43,621 bases of DNA from Peronospora farinosa (GCA_947646735.1 CANTFK010000378.1:1-43621), one strand, 5' to 3'; numbered from the stretch's first letter, positions 1 through 9,589 are shown. The notes: generated by a model not told the origin, from the letters alone. Program-made: numbers and translations.

Positions 1-42
1 TAACCAGTTACATCTTGCGATCGGCTTTCTAGATCGAGGTTA

Positions 43-172
43 CGATCGTCGATCATACTTGCTGATCACGATCGTTGATCACACTTGTTGATCACGATCG
101 TTGATCACACTTGCTGATCGCGATCGTTGATCACACTTGCTGATCGCGATCGTCGATCACACTTGTTGATCA
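43..172. repeat. 26-bp tandem repeat, five copies
   Basis: Five head-to-tail units start at 43, 69, 95, 121 and 147, each exactly 26 bp and differing at only a few positions. Every unit contains the palindromes CGATCG and TGATCA (or TGATCG) around ATCACACTTG, so the array is very dense in GATC. Degenerate GATC-rich sequence continues to about 200. There are no unique spacers, so this is a minisatellite and not a CRISPR array. Confidence 0.9.
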
Positions 173-451
173 AGATCGACGATTGCGATCGAGCGATCTC
201 CCACCCTGATCGTCATCACAGCCGCGTAATCCTCGGCCAACCATGGCCATTCACATGATTGATCCAGAGAAGCTATCATTCCAATACAATAGCCAAGTAT
301 AAACTATGCGATCATTCATCGATATATCTTGATCGCTCCCATACAATAGCCAAGTATAATCCATAGGATATGACTTCCGCCGTGTAAGTGGTCCACATTA
401 TAATCACTTTCGATATTGTCGATCAAATTTTCTTGATTGACTTCACCACAT
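173..451. other. Non-coding left flank
   Basis: No gene is supported here. The stretch is AT-rich with scattered GATC. It contains two copies of a motif around ATAGCCAAGTATAA (about 282-309 and 340-367). The second copy and the sequence before it (304-366) resemble the DNA just upstream of the MYG1-like gene at the far right (43394-43443). The gypsy RT fragment of element F begins abruptly at about 452. Confidence 0.6.
282..367 (+). repeat. Two copies of a ~28-bp motif shared with the MYG1 upstream region
   Basis: ATACAATAGCCAAGTATAA occurs at 284-302 and again at 341-359. A close relative (ATACTATAGCCAAGTCATAA) lies at 43419-43438, about 45 bp before the MYG1-like start codon. Before the second left copy, CTATGCG..CATT..TCG also matches the right-hand locus, so homology extends over about 50-60 bp. 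It could be a duplicated promoter fragment or a dispersed repeat; the sequence alone does not decide. Confidence 0.65.
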
Positions 452-899
452 TGGTGATGCCCCAGGGGATGTCGAATGCTGCGGCTACGTTTAACCGTTT
501 GGTGACGCAATTGTTTCGACCCCATCGAAGCTATGCACAATCTTAGTCGATGACATCTTTGTCCATAGTCGAGCTGAAAATGGGCGGTCAGATATTGAGA
601 ACCATATTGTTCATTTACGAGCTGTGCTCGAGTGCATGTGCACTAATAAGTTACGTGCTAATGCATCTAAGTGCACCTTCGGTACCGAAGAGATTCCCTT
701 TTTAGGGTGCTTCATTGGAAGACGGGGCCTAAAAGCGGATTCCGCCAAGGTCAAAGCCATAGTCGATTGGCCTGTTCCACAGTCTCAGAAGACCTTGCGC
801 AAATGGCTTGGCCTTGCCAATTACTTGCATAAGTACAGTAAAAATTACGCTTATATGACTTGATCAATATCCAAGTTCCTAAAAAAGAATGTGGAATGG
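452..899 (+). pseudogene. F: reverse transcriptase, C-terminal half (broken)
   Basis: RT palm and thumb of a Ty3/Gypsy pol. The text starts at VMPQGMSNAAATFNRL, the usual gypsy RT block before the catalytic loop. The catalytic loop survives as LVDDIFVHSRAE, with VDD at 546-554, but is one frame away from the preceding residues: a base is missing where the Tyr/Phe of the Y-x-D-D motif is expected. The thumb follows (CTNKLRANASKCTFG; WLGLANYLHKYS) and then a stop near 861. The same missing base is present in element E, so the lesion predates both copies. Confidence 0.85.
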
Positions 900-1366
900 T
901 GTTGGCATGCCGAACACGAAGACGCTTTTTAAGCGTTAAAGGAAAGCCTTCTTCGTGCTCCTAATCTGGATTTGTCAGACACTGATCGACCGTTTAGCGT
1001 CGTCTGTGACGCAACAAATTATACCATTGGCAGTGCTCTGTTACAAACAGATGATGAAGGTCGTGATCATGTGATCGCCTTTAAATCTCGCCAGCTGAAA
1101 GCTGCAGAGAAGAACTATCAAGTTCATGACAAAGAGTTACTTGCAATGAAGTATGCTCTAGTCATTCAGAGTTCATCTGCTGGGCTTCAAGCCCTTTGTG
1201 ATCTAAACCGATCATGCGTCTTTGCGCAACTGCGACTCAGTCGCCGCATCTCTCGCAGAGAATGGCCAGATGGCTGTCATTCTTTGCCGAATATAATTTC
1301 GAGGTGAAATATAAGCCGGGCAAGCAAAATGCTTTGGCTGATGCATTGTCACGCAGACCTGACTAT
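900..1366 (+). pseudogene. F: RNase H domain (broken)
   Basis: Gypsy RNase H that would remove the RNA strand of the cDNA hybrid. The first catalytic Asp is in FSVVCDATN, the Glu in AAEKNYQ and the next Asp in VHDKELLAMKYAL. After MKYALV the frame shifts by a missing base, also missing in element E, and resumes as LSQRMARWLSFFAEYNF and the tether KPGKQNALADALSRRPDY. The order RT-RNase H-tether-integrase is standard for Ty3/Gypsy. Confidence 0.85.
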
Positions 1367-2790
1367 ATGGGCTTGCTCATGTTACGACGTTGTCGTCTTC
1401 TATCAGTGATCTCATTCGTACGGCGTATGCTAAAGATGATCACTGTATAGCGTTGCTACATGCTATTGGCAGTGAGGAGTTTAAAGACTCGGACATTAAA
1501 TTGTCGGCACGATTACGTGCGGGCCTCCATCGATATTCTATCGATCAGGGGCTGTTGTACTATTGTACAGATGTGGTGGATCCTCCGAGTATTGTGGTTC
1601 CTCATGACGAGGACCTGAAGTATCGTATCCTCTATGAGGTACATGACACCGCCATCGGTGTTCATTTGGGTCGTGAAAAGACTTATGGGGCGGTATGCCA
1701 AAGTTAGTGGTGGCCCAAAATATATAAATGGGTGAGCACATATGTGCGTACGTGTGAAACGTGTTAACGGGTGAAACCCTCTCCCCATTCGGCAGCGCCG
1801 CTGGCTAGTTTGCCTATTCCCACTGGGTGCTGGGAGTCCATTAGTATGGACTTTGTGTTTGGCTTACCGAAAGATTCGCATAACAATACGGGTATTGTGG
1901 TCTTTGTTGATCGCTTGAGCAAGATGGCTCACTTAGCGGCTGTGCCAGACTCGATCGATGGTGTGGGTACAGCGGAGATGTTTATCGATCGAGTATTTCG
2001 CCAACATGGCTTGCCAGTGGCAATTGTTTCTGATCGTGATCCTCGTTTTACGAGTAAATTTTGGAAGTCCGTTTTCCGGGTGCTAGGCACCCGATGGACA
2101 TGTCCACAGCGGATCATCCGCAGACCGATAGTCAAACTGATCGCGTATCCCGCTTTGGGGAAGATATCCTCCGCAGCGTTTGTGCTGAAACGCCTAAGTG
2201 ATGGAGCTCTATGCTCCCTGTAGTTGAGTTTGCACTCAATAACTCCGTGCATGCCTCTACTGGCTACACTCCGTTCTATGTGAATGGTCTCACACACCCA
2301 CGCGTTCCGTTAACGCTACCACCGAGTGGTTCAGCGTTTGGTGGGGGAGAGGTTGCCGATCGGCGTGCTGATGTCAGCCCTATTAATGGTGAGCGCGTTT
2401 CTCGCAACGCGACTAAATGTCTTACGACATGTGCAAGACGCAGTGGCTGATACACAAGTTGAACAAAAAGAATATGATAATGCTAAAGGCAGAAGTTGCA
2501 TTACTTGTTATGAGGTCGGAGGCCAAGTCTTACTAATTTCCAAGAACCTACCTACTAAAGTAGTGTCTGCTGTCTCCAAGACAAAAGTGCGTCCGCGCTT
2601 CATCGGACACTTTACGGTCATGTCCAAAAGGGATCAAGCGTATACGCTCAATCTGCCGCGCAAGTTGCGTACACACCCCGTGTTCTACGCTGGCATGCTC
2701 AAGTCATATCAGGATCCGTCCCACGTAAATGCTAAGGCGCTTGCGCCGAGATCGTCGGCACTGCCGCAGGACGTATCATTTACACTATGA
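1367..2790 (+). pseudogene. F: integrase (broken; catalytic Glu replaced)
   Basis: Gypsy integrase. The N-terminal zinc-binding part shows HDTAIGVHLGREKT and CETC. It carries a TAG after AVCQS and a TAA after CETC, both also present in element E. The catalytic core has ISMDFVFGLPKDS (first Asp) and IVSDRDPRFTSKFW (second Asp). The third acidic position reads QTDRV where element E has QTERA, so Glu is replaced by Asp. The C-terminal part (VEFALNNSVHASTGYTPFYV, then FIGHFTV) is split by a frameshift near 2440. The frame closes with TGA at 2788-2790 before the chromodomain. Confidence 0.85.
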
Positions 2791-4002
2791 TGTCAAGCTG
2801 CACTTCCACTCGGTTCCGGCTCTGCTCTAACGAATGGAGGCGAGTCTTCATCTGCTGCACGGTCTCACGGAGACATTTCACCTCCTGAAGTAGCTCAGCA
2901 TGAGCTTGTGGCGATACACTGGCCTCCACCGGCATCGCTCGATGAGCAGGGGGACCTTCAGGTCCATGTGGAACGGCTTCTTCAAAAGCGTCGTCGCCAC
3001 GGTCAAAACCAGTATCTGGTGAAGTAGCGGAGAAACCCCGAGTCGTGGATCTCATGGGAATTCAAGGTTCCCCTTCGGCAGGATTGACTATACGTCGTGG
3101 ACGTTTTTGAACGTCTCTCGCAGGGCCAACATGTTGGTGATGGCGTTTCCCACCCGTAGTGATGAGGGCGGGAGGGCTCACTGCCTCGACCTACCGTGAG
3201 CTCGCGGCACAGGTGTAGCCAAAACACTTAAGTGCTATGTAGCAGACGCATATTGAGTTCGTTTTGAATTTAACATGCCTCGGGACTTCCGTTTGGCGCA
3301 ATCGTAGCGCATTTTTCATTCGAGACGGACATCTGTCACGTCGGCACTTGCTCGTAGATTCCACATGCTACTAAAGCGTCGCGCATATTGTGCCTAGCGG
3401 CTAAAAGCCTTATCCTCTGCCTCCTCGGTTTCTCCTGCAAATAAAAGGATGAAACACCATTTATGGTAGGGACGTACTTGCCTAGTTAGGCGTGCCAAGT
3501 ATTGGCTTTGCGTGATGGTGTGAGGTTGCAGTTACCGTTGTCGAAGAGCCGTTCGCGTAGCGATATCCTCAAGCGAAGTGGCCTTAGGCTCAATGGCCCA
3601 GCCTAGTAGGGACTGACCAGATACCTCCTCTAGGCGCTTTTCACAAAAAGTGGCTTGAGCTGATACTGTCGGTGGCCCTGAAGTCTAGCCATATTGAACA
3701 ACCGGAGCCTTGCGCCTTCCTCTTAGTCAATGGTCTTGTTGCTGCTACTAGTCGAGTGGGTTGGTAACCTTCGCCATTAACGATACGTCAGGCGGGTCAC
3801 GTAACGCTGTTAGCGCATCTGCAGCACCACATTCAGGGAACGGATTCGGTGCATGACGAGTGTCATCTTCACCCGTGAGGGTGGCTAATGAGGACCCATC
3901 GGGTCCCACGAAGACAGTGTCACTTTCGTAATCAACCGCTTCGTCGAGATTTCTTTCAAGGAGAACTCGAAGAGTCTGTGCCTCGGTCCCGGGAGACGTC
4001 AT
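2780..4002 (-). pseudogene. F: antisense accessory gene with C-terminal coiled coil (decayed)
   Basis: Gene on the strand opposite gag-pol. ATG at 4002 lies 88 nt inside the 3' LTR. The first 84 codons (MTSPGTEAQTL; acidic, then FVGPDGSSLATLTGEDDTRH) match element E's antisense gene almost residue for residue and end at TAG 3748. Matching text continues in broken frames: GWAI, ED.ATRTAL, QYLARL, LLFAGE, FSR, ASADV. The last open piece, 3055 to 2780, is Ala/Pro-rich and ends in a heptad-like segment (HAELLQEVKCLRETVQQMK, LHSLEQSRNRVEVQLD). No function is recognised. Agreement with E downstream of pol, where no sense gene exists, argues for a real protein. Confidence 0.7.
2791..3130 (+). pseudogene. 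F: chromodomain tail of integrase (broken)
   Basis: In the same frame as the preceding integrase but after its TGA. VHVERLLQKRRRHGQNQYLV followed by PESWISWEFKVPLRQ is a chromodomain of the kind found at the C-terminus of chromoviral integrases. Family knowledge says such domains steer integration toward marked chromatin. Two further in-frame stops interrupt it (TAG at 3025-3027, TGA near 3086-3088). The antisense accessory gene of F overlaps this segment on the minus strand and is open through it. Confidence 0.75.
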
Positions 4003-4076
4003 TTGTGCCGTGAACCAACCGTGAGGTTAAACGTAAGCGAAAAGTTGTCGAATGACATTCTATGGGAACGTTAGTC

Positions 4077-4089
4077 TGGTGGGGAAGAG
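4077..4089 (+). other. F: polypurine tract
   Basis: GGTGGGGAAGAG lies directly before the LTR terminal TG at 4090, the expected place for the plus-strand DNA primer of an LTR retrotransposon. Element E has AGTGGGGGAGGG in the equivalent position. Confidence 0.75.
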
Positions 4090-4770
4090 TGTAACGGGGT
4101 TACACGACGGTTGTAACAACATAACGAAAGTACATTACGGTTAAAGTTCTATATTGCCTATATTGAATTCTTATGTACTGATCCTTTAAAAAAGAGTACT
4201 GTAGATGAGTGATATTATAAGGTAGTAGTAATACCTGATACTGTCGGTATCAGTTTCATAATTGATACATTAGTACTAAGTACACCATACACTGATGATT
4301 GTGTCCATATACAGACGATGGCATACTATAATTACTATAATAGTAATAGATCTAGTGTAGGGTACTTAGAGTAGGATTATTCACATAATCTTAATGCATA
4401 GATAAAATCAGCTCTCATTTTAAGTCTTAGAGATAAAGCCGGTATTAGCTTTTTCCTCTTGTGCACTTCGTGCGTTGGTTCCTCGAACCTTTAAACCCTA
4501 GCTTGTTCTTTCACTCTATGCTTTGGCTCTCTAAACCTTATGATTATTGCTAGTAACCTAAAATTCCCTCCTATGACCGTTGAACGGGTAGACTTTGTAG
4601 TTTCTTATAACTAAATGGCTTCAAGCCGTCAACTTTTACTTCGTTTTATAAAAGTAATTAAGGTTACGGTAGAGAAAGACCTTTTAGGCTGAAAGCCTCT
4701 TAGTTAAACCTTAGAGGCTTTTGGCCTAATAAGTCTTCCTCTAACTTTAGAGCTGTGTAGCCCCGCTGCA
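4090..4770 (+). repeat. F: 3' LTR (decayed, ~681 bp)
   Basis: Starts TGTAACGGGGTTACACGACG and ends GTAGCCCCGCTGCA, matching both ends of the 641-bp LTR of element E. The interior shares CTTTAGAGGCT-type and GAACCTTTA-type motifs but is far more diverged than E's two LTRs are from each other. The end may have mutated from TACA to TGCA. Confidence 0.8.
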
Positions 4771-5297
4771 CAGGTCGTTGTGTACACCAACTCCACCAGC
4801 ACGAACAAGGACGACAAGAAGACGTTGCACCTCGATGGCTACTAGACTCCGACTTGGGTAACGATCCTGATTCAAGAAAGAGCATTACCGATTACGTTAT
4901 AAGTCTCACAGGAGGTGCAGTTTCGTGGGCTTCAAGGAGGTAAGCAATAATTGCACAGTCCACTGCCGAGGCCGGGTATATTGCGGCTTGTGAATTCTTC
5001 ATGGAAGGCCGAAGCCTGAAGAACATCTTGAGCTGGAAGTATAGTTACGCTTGGAATTAAAAACTAAGCAGCTTTTGTGATGGCAACTAATTCTACTCAT
5101 CGACGACGTACTCGACACATCGAGCTCCGTTGGCAATATGTGCGTGGCCGAGCTGCAAAGAATATCGTAAAGCTATGGAAAGCTCATACGGATGACTACC
5201 GTCGTACATGTGTACAAAGCCACTTGCGGGATAGCGTCTTGAGAAGATTTGCGTGCTGTTGTAGAAAAGAAAGATTCATTAATGAAAACGTGCTTCG
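4771..5297 (+). pseudogene. Copia element G: RNase H and pol C-terminus (broken)
   Basis: Ty1/Copia RNase H on the plus strand. DLGNDPDSRKSITDYV, GGAVSWASRR and AQSTAEAGYIAACEFFMEGR are the standard Copia blocks; a TAA follows SWASRR. After a divergent stretch, HIELRWQYVR and KNIVKLWKAHTDD are the usual final Copia motifs, frame-shifted afterwards. The left part is cut off by element F's 3' LTR. The related Copia RNase H at 41686-42030 lies on the other strand and is a separate copy. Confidence 0.85.
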
Positions 5298-5307
5298 AAG
5301 GGGGCGT

Positions 5308-5469
5308 GTTGGAAACAGCACCCATTTCATGTGAAGTGGACATGCATTTAAAGTTGAAGTGGCTGTTAATGAAGAAATGTTTCGATTACAAACCTAGCGC
5401 TACGTACCAGCGCAGCGTTTCACCCAAGTCGCCATCGTTCTCATGTGCGAGATCACCTTGCATGCTAGT
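5308..5469 (+). repeat. Copia element G: start of 3' LTR
   Basis: TGTTGGAAACAGC begins right after the purine-rich GAAGGGGGCG, as expected for a polypurine tract and the first bases of a Copia LTR. It runs to 5469, where element B begins. The five bases before B (CTAGT, 5465-5469) recur after B at 42884-42888, so B inserted into this LTR. Its remainder would lie after 42888. Confidence 0.6.
5465..5469. repeat. Target-site duplication of element B, left copy (CTAGT)
   Basis: CTAGT immediately before B's 5' LTR; the same five bases follow B's 3' LTR at 42884-42888. Five base pairs is usual for Ty3/Gypsy. The B 5' LTR edge is uncertain by one or two bases because its first bases are mutated (TTGATGAAG against TGTGGAGAAG). 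Confidence 0.65.
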
Positions 5470-6092
5470 TTGATGAAGTGCCAGAGAAATGGAGGCCCTT
5501 CGTAGTGATTATAATAACTGGCGTGGAAGATCTCGGTCACTCTCGAATGAGTGACAGAGGTGACCAGGACACCGAACTGGCCTAAGGTCCCGAGTTCGGA
5601 GAAGGTACAAGGTTTTCCTACACTACAATCCGGTACAAGTCTAAGAGGCCTAAGGTCCAGTGCCGCTAGGGCAGCCTAGGACAATCCAAGGTGGCCAGGT
5701 GGCCCAGGTGACAGGTGACTGGTGGACCCCAGGTAACCGTTTGACCCAATGTCACACGGTACCCCATGTGGCCAGGTGACCCAAGGTTATAGAAGGTACA
5801 AGGCTTCTCTAAAGTGCAGAGCCGGCACAAATCCCATGTCCTAAAAGAGCCAGTTGTTCTTTCACAAGTTGACACGTGGTACCATCTAGAGCGAAAGGTA
5901 GGGTTAGACAAGAAAAGCGTACAGAGAGTAAGATAAATAAACACACTCGAATTTGCATTACACGTGGCAGCTTGAAGCGCCCCTCCCAAGCTTTTCCGTC
6001 GCCTCATCTTTTTCGGGCGGGATAATCTTTGGCATCCCGACGTCAGCATGTGTTAGACGGCTCAAGCTACGCAAGTTGAACCTAGCACTGGC
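5470..6092 (+). repeat. B: 5' LTR, left ~620 bp
   Basis: About 5640-6092 is nearly identical to 42033-42475, and 5485-5610 matches 30310-30440, so this is the first 60% of the same LTR that is split around insertion H. It contains a run of degenerate CCAGGTGACC / CCAGGTGGCC units (about 5690-5785). At 6092 the LTR stops inside GTTGAACCT and element C's pol begins, so the last ~400 bp, the primer site and the start of gag have been lost. Confidence 0.85.
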
Positions 6093-6230
6093 GCTAAAGC
6101 CAGGCTCTTCTTTACTGCTTCGAAGGCTGCTTGGTGATCAGGACGCCACGACCACGTGGCGTCTTTCTTTAAGAGTGACGACAAAGACTGGATAGAACCA
6201 GCATAATCCTTCGTATACTTGTGCAATTAA
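6093..6230 (-). pseudogene. C: start of RNase H (truncated)
   Basis: Minus-strand text just after the RT thumb shows fragments of the usual gypsy RNase H start: a Trp-rich block followed by HQAAFEAVKKSLA-like residues, in shifted frames. It ends abruptly at about 6093, where the B LTR begins. Assignment rests on position and a short match. Confidence 0.5.
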
Positions 6231-6934
6231 TTAGCCAAGCCGCCACTGTCGCAGCTCCGTAGGGTTCTTGGGTGTGGGCCAAGAACAGATGGACGACACC
6301 TTCTCTGGATCAGCTCGAACTCCCGATTTACTTACATAGCAACCCAACACCGGATTCTCCGGTGCACAAAAGACACACTTTTTAAGATTTGCGTACAACT
6401 TGTTGTACCGTATAACTTGAAACACTTGCTTTAGGTGTTGAAGGTGAACTTAGACATCGTTGAGGTTGCCCTCGGCGCGACTATGGACGAAGATATCGTC
6501 AAAATAACTTGGAGCAAAGTTCCGAAGGGGTCTCAACACTTGAGACACTATGCGATTGAAAGTGGCCGGAGCGTTCTTCAACCCTTGTGGCATAGCCAGC
6601 CACTCCCACTCGGGGTGCTCACCGCGGTGAGTGGGATATCGCTCGGTCGCATCAGAATCTGGTAAAAGCCATCGGTCAAGTCGATGGCACTGAAGATGAC
6701 ACTTCCTGACATGGAATTCAGCACCATGTCCTTCCTGGGAATAGGCGTTTGCGCAGGAATAGTGGAATCATTCAACTTATTGAACGCATGCACTATCCGC
6801 CAGCCTCCCGTAGCCTTCTTCACGCAGAAGGTTGGACTCGAATGTGGTGAGATACTCTCCCGCACATGACCCGCTTTGCGGCGGCCTTCAAAAAATGCGT
6901 CAATAGCTTCGACTTGATCTCTATGCAACGGCCA
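6231..6934 (-). pseudogene. C: reverse transcriptase (broken)
   Basis: From right to left: VRESISPHSSPTFCVKK (fingers), WRIVHAFNKLN, QTPIPRKD, SAIDLTDGFYQILM, then a frame change after SGSGW, QGLKNAPATFNRI, the catalytic loop YFDDIFVHSRAE (YFDD codons at plus positions 6495-6506), and the thumb CVFCAPENPVLGCYVSKSG. All key RT blocks are present. A TAG at 6935-6937 separates this frame from the upstream spacer frame, and at least one indel lies around 6570. Confidence 0.85.
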
Positions 6935-8026
6935 CTACCGTGTCACATAATACTTCGACCCTGGCACGATATCAATCTCGTGCCGATCACCACGATCCGC
7001 AGGAAGTTCAGCCGGGATCTTGTCCGGGAACACGTCTGCATACTCACGAGCAATGTCGTAGACAGGGTTACCAGACTCTCGCAGAGCCTCCCACGACTGC
7101 GATGCAAACCTTTCTTCCCGCGCTGACTTCGGCTCAGCGCTTCGAGGACGCGCCATATGCTCCTCGTTTGCCACGGTAACCACCTCGTTGGTGATTAGAC
7201 ACACTTGTTCCACAGTGCCTCCCTTAAGGTCACGTAGGAAATGCTTCCAGGAAAGCCCTGGAAGGCTTGTAATGGAAGATGCATTACGAGGAGGACTCTC
7301 GACCTCAATATATTGGCGCCTTTGTGGACTCCCTTCCACGTACACGATAGCGTGAACACATTCCAACGCTAAATTCTCGGTGCTGCTGTCCCCATCGTGC
7401 TTCGAGTCACTACTCGAAGCTGGCGAACCGCAGTCAGGTGATAAACCATCACCCCCCTCTAGGCACTGGATGTCCTCATCCGCGATGCCGGAAACACTAG
7501 ACGGGAGTATCCCAAACTCGACCGTCGACACTCGATGCGGGAGCTCCTGCTCGGCCGCCGTAAACCCGTGTGGGAGCCCCTCCTCAACCACAATGTGCCC
7601 ATGTGGGAACCTCGGTTCTACCACAGTGGGTGATGATGGGAACCCCGGTTCGACCATCATGCTCTCGCGTGGGGACTCCTGTCCGTCCACGTCACAGCTC
7701 TTGCTCGTCGTCACAATGCCCTTGTGGGAGCCCCTTTTAGACCACAATAGGTGCAGATGGGAACCCCGGTTCATTACTGCATTCACGTGCGGGAACCCCT
7801 GTTTAACTGCATTAATGACGCGCGGGAACCCCAGTTCGACCGCGTCGTCCTCGTCGTTCTCTTCGCTCTGTAGCGAAGAGTCACTGTCACTTGTGTCTCG
7901 AAGAACAGCACAAGCAGTGCAGATAGGGCCATCGCTCGCTCTGTGCACCGCCATCGTCGTGGAATCACGATCCACGACAATGACGTTCGGCCAGTAACTT
8001 GGAGATACCAAGAGATGGGTAAACAC
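6935..8026 (-). pseudogene. C: protease-RT spacer with degenerate repeats
   Basis: 363-codon open frame between protease and RT. The last third ([40 protein letters not shown]) is the conserved gypsy segment that precedes RT. The middle (about 7400-7860) is made of short degenerate units around GFPH / EPGFP / GLPHG at roughly 11-13-residue spacing, rich in Glu, Gly and Val. I recognise no domain in the repeat part. It ends at TAG 6935-6937, followed in frame by RT residues, so this is one polyprotein with a nonsense codon. Confidence 0.7.
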
Positions 8027-8067
8027 TTCACTGACATCGAGCTTGCGTCGACGTCTTACTGATCTGG

Positions 8068-8559
8068 CTAACCAGTCATCTGGGGCTTATAACGTGCCAA
8101 CCATGGCGTGCCCAGTATGCAATCCAATGCATAATTCATCGCGATCACAAAGAAATCATCATTACTGCGAAAACCATCAAACGTGTACGGCAACGACACT
8201 TCTCGCCGCGATACGCGGTGTGGTTTCCCGTCAGCTAACTTGACGACGACTTGTCCAGATCCCTCACGGACCTGAATGCTGGGAGGCAGCATCGATAAAC
8301 GAGATCCACGAAAGAAATTATTCGTTGGTCCTGAATCCAGGAGTGCTTGCAGATGTCGCCGGACGCCGGCGACATGTAAGCTGACAATAATCAGACGTGA
8401 ATCACCACTCGTAGTGGTAACATTTAACCGTGCGCGTAGCGCAGGAGGACTGGAAGGTTGGGCTGCCACCGGGGGACCCGGACCTCCGTTACAACCAGTA
8501 GGGCGCCCTGCACCTACTGGTCCCGACCGTTTTTTGGACGTGCGGCCGGTACAGCACAC
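8068..8559 (-). pseudogene. C: aspartic protease
   Basis: Retropepsin-type protease of pol. LIIVSLHVAGV leads to the active-site loop LLDSGPTNNF (DSG; the usual Ala after Gly is Pro here). The second hydrophobic block is FFVIAMNYALDCILGTPWLA, whose ILGTPWL is the typical retropepsin end motif. It overlaps the gag end in another frame, as is common. It would cut the Gag-Pol polyprotein in the particle. Confidence 0.8.
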
Positions 8560-9563
8560 TCATGATGGGCATCCACTACTTGCACCGATATCGGCGCTGG
8601 CGCACGGCACTCAGCCGCGCGATGCACTGGCTTACGACAACGAAAGCAAACCATTTGACGCCCGGTGCGAGCGTCACCCTTATGGATAATGACACGTCGT
8701 CGGTGACCCCACGACTCAATCACGTCAATCTCCATAGGTTCTGGACCAGAAGGGCGGGGGACGGTGACGATGGAGGGTTTGGCATGTGCCTTTGTGACCC
8801 TTAAGTCCTCACGGAGTGCGATGGCAAATGCTTCCTCCAGTGTGGCAGGCTCGGCGCGCTCCAGCGATATGCGGGTCTGCCCCTCACGCATGCCATCCAC
8901 AAAGACATTTACCTTCGTGTACATGTCCATGGGGTGCGTGATAATATACGACGCCAGATGCCTAGCCATCTGCACGTAGTCGCGCATCGCCATTTTACCC
9001 TGTCGCATCGACAGGAATCTTGATCGCACCAGTTTCTCCCCTTGCGGTGGCTCGAAAGCAAGACGAAGATCTTCCTGGATGGTATCCAAGGTGGGGAATG
9101 CGTGCTCGTTTACAACGAGCTTACCAAGGGCTCACTCCTTGGCCTTCCCGGTGAGGCGGGAAAGAAGAAAATTGACCTTCGCCTGGGGTGCCTCAAGAAG
9201 TCTCGAGGCGATGGCGATATCAACTTTTCGGAACCACCGATTCAGCGACAATCGGTCCTTACCTTTTCCTGAGTAGGAGGAGGTTTCCATCTTCACGGCC
9301 TTATTACGTGAAGGTTGCGAGGGAGTTAAGCCTCGCCGGTTGGATTCGGCGAGCTCGCGTGCCATAAACTCATGTATGGCGAGACGTTGCGCGCCAGGGG
9401 CCGCTGATCTCATCAGCGACACGACGAATGCCTTTCCCGATATCGCCGAGAGGCGATTAAGGGCATCCCACTCAACACCAGTAAGATGGGGGAAGGTCGC
9501 GTGCTCCAGAAAAAAATCCGGAGCGTCAAAGTACGACGATTCGCTCATCCCAAACTCGGGCAT
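8514..9563 (-). pseudogene. C: Gag with zinc knuckle (one stop)
   Basis: Gag polyprotein beginning [20 protein letters not shown]. The capsid-like part ([27 protein letters not shown]) and retrotransposon-gag part ([19 protein letters not shown]) are in one frame, separated by a single stop at 9132-9134. A CCHC knuckle ([14 protein letters not shown]) lies near the end. Gag packages the RNA and forms the particle. The start codon is 27 nt from the LTR edge. Confidence 0.8.
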
Positions 9564-9575
9564 AGGAAGGACTAC

Positions 9576-9589
9576 AATGTGCTACCAGG
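9576..9589 (-). other. C: primer binding site
   Basis: On the minus strand the LTR ends CCCCGTTACA, followed after two bases by TGGTAGCACATT. The first eight bases (TGGTAGCA) are complementary to the 3' end of eukaryotic initiator tRNA-Met, a usual primer for LTR elements. Element E has TGGTAGCACTTG at the same place. Confidence 0.7.

Larger units (their letters stand above)
452..4770 (+). mobile_element. Ty3/Gypsy element F, 5'-truncated and decayed
   Basis: Partial gypsy element on the plus strand. It starts in the middle of RT and continues through RNase H, integrase, chromodomain, an antisense accessory gene, a polypurine tract and a decayed 3' LTR. It is the same family as element E (33920-41685, opposite strand): the RT, RNase H and integrase segments can be read side by side with few changes. 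The 5' LTR, gag, protease and RT fingers are missing. The 3' LTR abuts Copia RNase H, so F probably went into the Copia element G and later lost its left part. Confidence 0.85.

Noticed and set aside
43..172. CRISPR-like array
   Set aside because: Units are contiguous with no unique spacers and the genome is eukaryotic. The 45-bp array at 28945 was rejected for the same reason.
7380..7997. Plus-strand 205-codon open frame over element C's spacer
   Set aside because: The minus-strand pol frame there ends in conserved gypsy pre-RT residues; the plus frame is its shadow.
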